A stretch of 64,000 nucleotides of DNA from Rhizobium sp. Pop5 (GTDB taxonomy: Bacteria > Pseudomonadota > Alphaproteobacteria > Rhizobiales > Rhizobiaceae). The translations under genes and the position numbers were made by a program. The notes beneath the pieces are model-generated. The model saw nothing but the letters and a program-made list of their open reading frames with translations. It made no database searches and was not told the origin of the DNA. Where the stretch lies: the NCBI RefSeq assembly GCF_024721175.1, contig NZ_CP099401.1, forward strand, positions 434,001-498,000, given 5' to 3'. Of the stretch, positions 61,811 through 64,000 are shown piece after piece. Position 1 is the stretch's first letter. Each line of letters begins with the position of its first letter.

Positions 61811-62794
61811 ATGCCGTTACCTCTGAGGACACTTGCGCCGGAAGCGCTCGGCCCGACCATAACAGTCGGCGAAATCCTCGTGGAGATCATGGCAACCACG
61901 GTCGGCGCAGGTTTCCTCGAGCCGCAGTCCCTGACCGGGCCCTATCCGAGCGGCGCGCCGGCCATCTTCATCGATCAGGTGGCGCGGATGGGTGGCGCGG
62001 CGGGTATCATCGCCAGTGTCGGCGATGACGATTTCGGCCGGCTGAATGTCGATCGCCTGCGCCAGCACGGCGTCGACGTCTCCGCCATCGAAGTCAGCGA
62101 GGATTGGCCGACCGGCAGCGCCTTCGTTCGCTACAAGCCGGACGGCGCGCGGGACTTCGTCTTCAACATTGCCAAGTCCGCCGCCGGCCAGATTGCTCTG
62201 ACGCCTGCCGCCCAGACTCTCGTTCAGCGCGCCGGACATGTGCATGTCATGGGAACGGCTCTTTCCATTCCCGGTGCCCAAGAGGTGATCCTTTACGCCA
62301 TCGAGACGGTGCGCGCTCGCGGTGGGTCGGTATCCCTCGACCCCAACCTCCGTAAGGAATTGGTGACGGATGACGGTGCTCTGGAAAGCTTCGATCGGGT
62401 GCTCACCATGGCGGATCTGTTGCTGCCCTCCGGCGAGGAGCTTTTCACGGCGGCCGGGGTGACCGATGAAGCCACCGCCGTCGCGCGACTGCTGGAGGGC
62501 GGCATCGGCGAAATCGTTGTGAAGCGGGGCGAACAGGGCGCATCCTTCTTCGGGCGGGATCTCGCGCGCATCGATTGCGCCGCCTTCGCGGTCGAGGAGA
62601 TCGATCCGACCGGTGCGGGGGACTGCTTCGGCGCGGCCTATCTCACCTGCCGCCGCAAGGGCATGACCCCGGAGGCCGCCCTGCTCCACGCCAATGCGGC
62701 CGGCGCCCGCAATGTGACCCGGCTCGGGCCGATGGAAGGCGTCTCCACCTTCGCCGAGCTGGCGGCCTTGATCACTGAGACCCCGAGGAGATAG
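61811..62794 (+). CDS. PfkB-family sugar kinase (tagatose kinase type)
   Basis: A 327-residue ribokinase-fold kinase. Signatures are [19 protein letters not shown] near the N-terminus and the catalytic [14 protein letters not shown] near residue 260. The partner genes (GatZ-like protein downstream, galactitol-type dehydrogenases across the promoter) make D-tagatose the likely sugar, phosphorylated at position 6 or 1. I start at ATG with AAGGAGA seven bases before; a TTG two codons upstream is less likely. Confidence 0.85.
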   Translation: MPLPLRTLAPEALGPTITVGEILVEIMATTVGAGFLEPQSLTGPYPSGAPAIFIDQVARMGGAAGIIASVGDDDFGRLNVDRLRQHGVDVSAIEVSEDWPTGSAFVRYKPDGARDFVFNIAKSAAGQIALTPAAQTLVQRAGHVHVMGTALSIPGAQEVILYAIETVRARGGSVSLDPNLRKELVTDDGALESFDRVLTMADLLLPSGEELFTAAGVTDEATAVARLLEGGIGEIVVKRGEQGASFFGRDLARIDCAAFAVEEIDPTGAGDCFGAAYLTCRRKGMTPEAALLHANAAGARNVTRLGPMEGVSTFAELAALITETPRR

Positions 62795-62797
62795 TCA

Positions 62798-64000
62798 ATG
62801 GACCGGATACTGACCCGTCTTGCCGCCGCGCGGCGCGAAGGCAGGCCCTTCGGCATTACCTCCGTCTGCTCCGCTCATCCCCTCGTTCTCAGGGCTGCTA
62901 TCCGGCGGGCGGTGCAGGAGGGCGGACCGGTTCTGATCGAGGCCACCTGCAACCAGGTCAACCATCTCGGCGGCTATACCGGCATGAGGCCCGAAGACTT
63001 CATTCGCTCAACCGAGGGCATTGCAGTCGAGGAAGGGCTCGATCGCTCCCGGATGATCTTCGGCGGCGATCATCTCGGCCCCAATCCATGGCGCGGGCAA
63101 GCGCCGGAGGCAGCGCTCGAAAAGGCCGAGGTCATGGTTGAGGCCTATGTCAAAGCGGGGTTCGGCAAGATCCATCTCGACGCCTCGATGGGCTGTGCCG
63201 GCGAGCCGGCCGCGCTCGATGACGCGACGATCGCCGAGCGTGCCGCAAGGCTGGCGCAGGTGAGCGAAAGGACCGCGAAGGCGATCGGCGCACCGCTGCC
63301 GCTCTATATTCTCGGCACGGAGGTTCCGGTGCCGGGCGGCGCCGACCGTGCGCTCGAAGAACTCCGGCCGACCGCCCCGGACGCCGCGCGCGCAACGATC
63401 GCCATTCATCGCGAAATCTTCTCGCGCGCAGGATTGGAGGACGCTTTTTCCCGCGTCATCGCTTTCGTCGTCCAGCCGGGTGTCGAATTCGGCAGCGAGA
63501 ACGTCATCGGTTACAGGCCCGAGCTTGCGACTGAATTGACCGCGCTCCTCGACGAAGAACCGCAATTCGTCTTCGAGGCCCATTCCACCGACTATCAGAC
63601 ACGCCCTGCCCTGACGAGGCTGGTGAAGGATGGTTTTCCGATCCTGAAGGTCGGCCCGGGCCTGACCTTTGCGCTGCGCGAGGCGTCTTATGCGCTCGAT
63701 ATGATCGCCTCCGAGATGGTTGCTGGTTACGGCGACAGGCCGCTGGCCGCCGCAATGGAGGCGGCGATGTTGTCAGCACCCGGCGACTGGCAGGCGCATT
63801 ATCATGGCGACGCCACCGCCCTGCGCCTGCAGCGCCACTATAGCTACAGCGACCGCATCCGCTATTACTGGAACAGGCCCGAAGCCAATCGGGCCTTCGA
63901 GAAGCTGCTCGATGCATTGCGAGGCAAGGCTATCGCGGAAACGCTGCTTCACCAGTTCCTGCCTCAGCTTTCGGCAGCCGAAGCCGGCGATCCCGAAAAT
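62798..64000 (+). CDS. GatZ/KbaZ-family protein (tagatose-6-phosphate epimerase or aldolase subunit), cut by window end
   Basis: Open from ATG to the right edge, 401 codons without a stop. The start RILTRLAAARREGRPFGITS, then CSAHPLVLRAAIRRAVQEGG, IEATCNQVNHLGGYTGM and FGGDHLGPNPWRG are GatZ/KbaZ family signatures. In E. coli these are called non-catalytic subunits of tagatose-bisphosphate aldolase. In Agrobacterium polyol loci a member acts as D-tagatose-6-phosphate 4-epimerase, giving fructose-6-phosphate. No aldolase gene is seen, so the epimerase role is the better guess. Three bases after the kinase stop; GAGGAG precedes the ATG. Confidence 0.85.
   Translation, partial: MDRILTRLAAARREGRPFGITSVCSAHPLVLRAAIRRAVQEGGPVLIEATCNQVNHLGGYTGMRPEDFIRSTEGIAVEEGLDRSRMIFGGDHLGPNPWRGQAPEAALEKAEVMVEAYVKAGFGKIHLDASMGCAGEPAALDDATIAERAARLAQVSERTAKAIGAPLPLYILGTEVPVPGGADRALEELRPTAPDAARATIAIHREIFSRAGLEDAFSRVIAFVVQPGVEFGSENVIGYRPELATELTALLDEEPQFVFEAHSTDYQTRPALTRLVKDGFPILKVGPGLTFALREASYALDMIASEMVAGYGDRPLAAAMEAAMLSAPGDWQAHYHGDATALRLQRHYSYSDRIRYYWNRPEANRAFEKLLDALRGKAIAETLLHQFLPQLSAAEAGDPEN

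Overview
The window looks like chromosomal DNA of a fast-growing rhizobium close to Rhizobium leguminosarum or R. etli. The GC content is high, nearly every gene is in a tight run with overlapping ATGA or TGATG junctions, and the gene content is typical: a monocarboxylate permease with its own two-component system (mctP/mctSR type), a RapA-like cadherin-domain adhesin, sorbitol/galactitol dehydrogenase of the SmoS type, many ABC and TRAP importers, and LacI, IclR, LysR, TetR, MarR and Lrp regulators. I found no rRNA, tRNA, insertion sequence, phage gene or CRISPR array.

Layout. 0-2.7 kb: tail of an unidentified gene and a chemoreceptor ending in a CheR/CheB tether. 2.8-6.7 kb: mctP, a small DUF3311 protein, a candidate 24-residue leader ORF, and mctR-mctS. 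6.8-11.4 kb: an Lrp regulator facing an amino-acid ABC importer plus a homocysteine S-methyltransferase. 11.5-14 kb: a MarR regulator diverging from a ClC channel with CBS domains, with a perfect palindrome between them. 14.2-18.2 kb: a sulfonate-type ABC importer with a flavin monooxygenase. 18.5-28.9 kb: an IclR-linked catabolic island (ribose-type ABC importer, lactonase-like amidohydrolase, PLP amino-acid deaminase/aldolase, RidA, aspartoacylase-like deacylase, and a convergent TIM-barrel protein of unknown function). 29-37.3 kb: a LacI-linked operon (sugar isomerase, sugar ABC importer, GMC oxidoreductase). 37.4-43.2 kb: PPK2, a diguanylate cyclase, an ArsB/NhaD-type permease, an aldo/keto reductase and its LysR neighbour. 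43.3-46.8 kb: small proteins, ribosomal protein S21, the RapA-like adhesin and a LuxR-type regulator. 46.9-50.4 kb: a polytopic membrane protein with a response regulator and sensor kinase. 50.4-57.1 kb: a TetR regulator facing a TRAP transporter, a shikimate dehydrogenase and a dehydroshikimate dehydratase fusion. 57.1-64 kb: a polyol/tagatose region in which the ABC binding protein carries a frameshift and the usual permease and ATPase genes are absent, facing a tagatose-type kinase and a GatZ-family protein cut by the window end.

How the genes work together. Most of the window is nutrient scavenging: each block pairs an importer with the enzymes for its substrate and a local regulator. Shikimate would enter by TRAP and leave as protocatechuate. 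Galactitol, altritol or sorbitol would be oxidised to a ketose, phosphorylated and epimerised. The island at 18.5-28.9 kb is the best candidate for an undescribed pathway. Its enzymes do not match a pathway I know, and its two outward promoters carry a related 22-base motif in the same orientation relative to the gene each serves.
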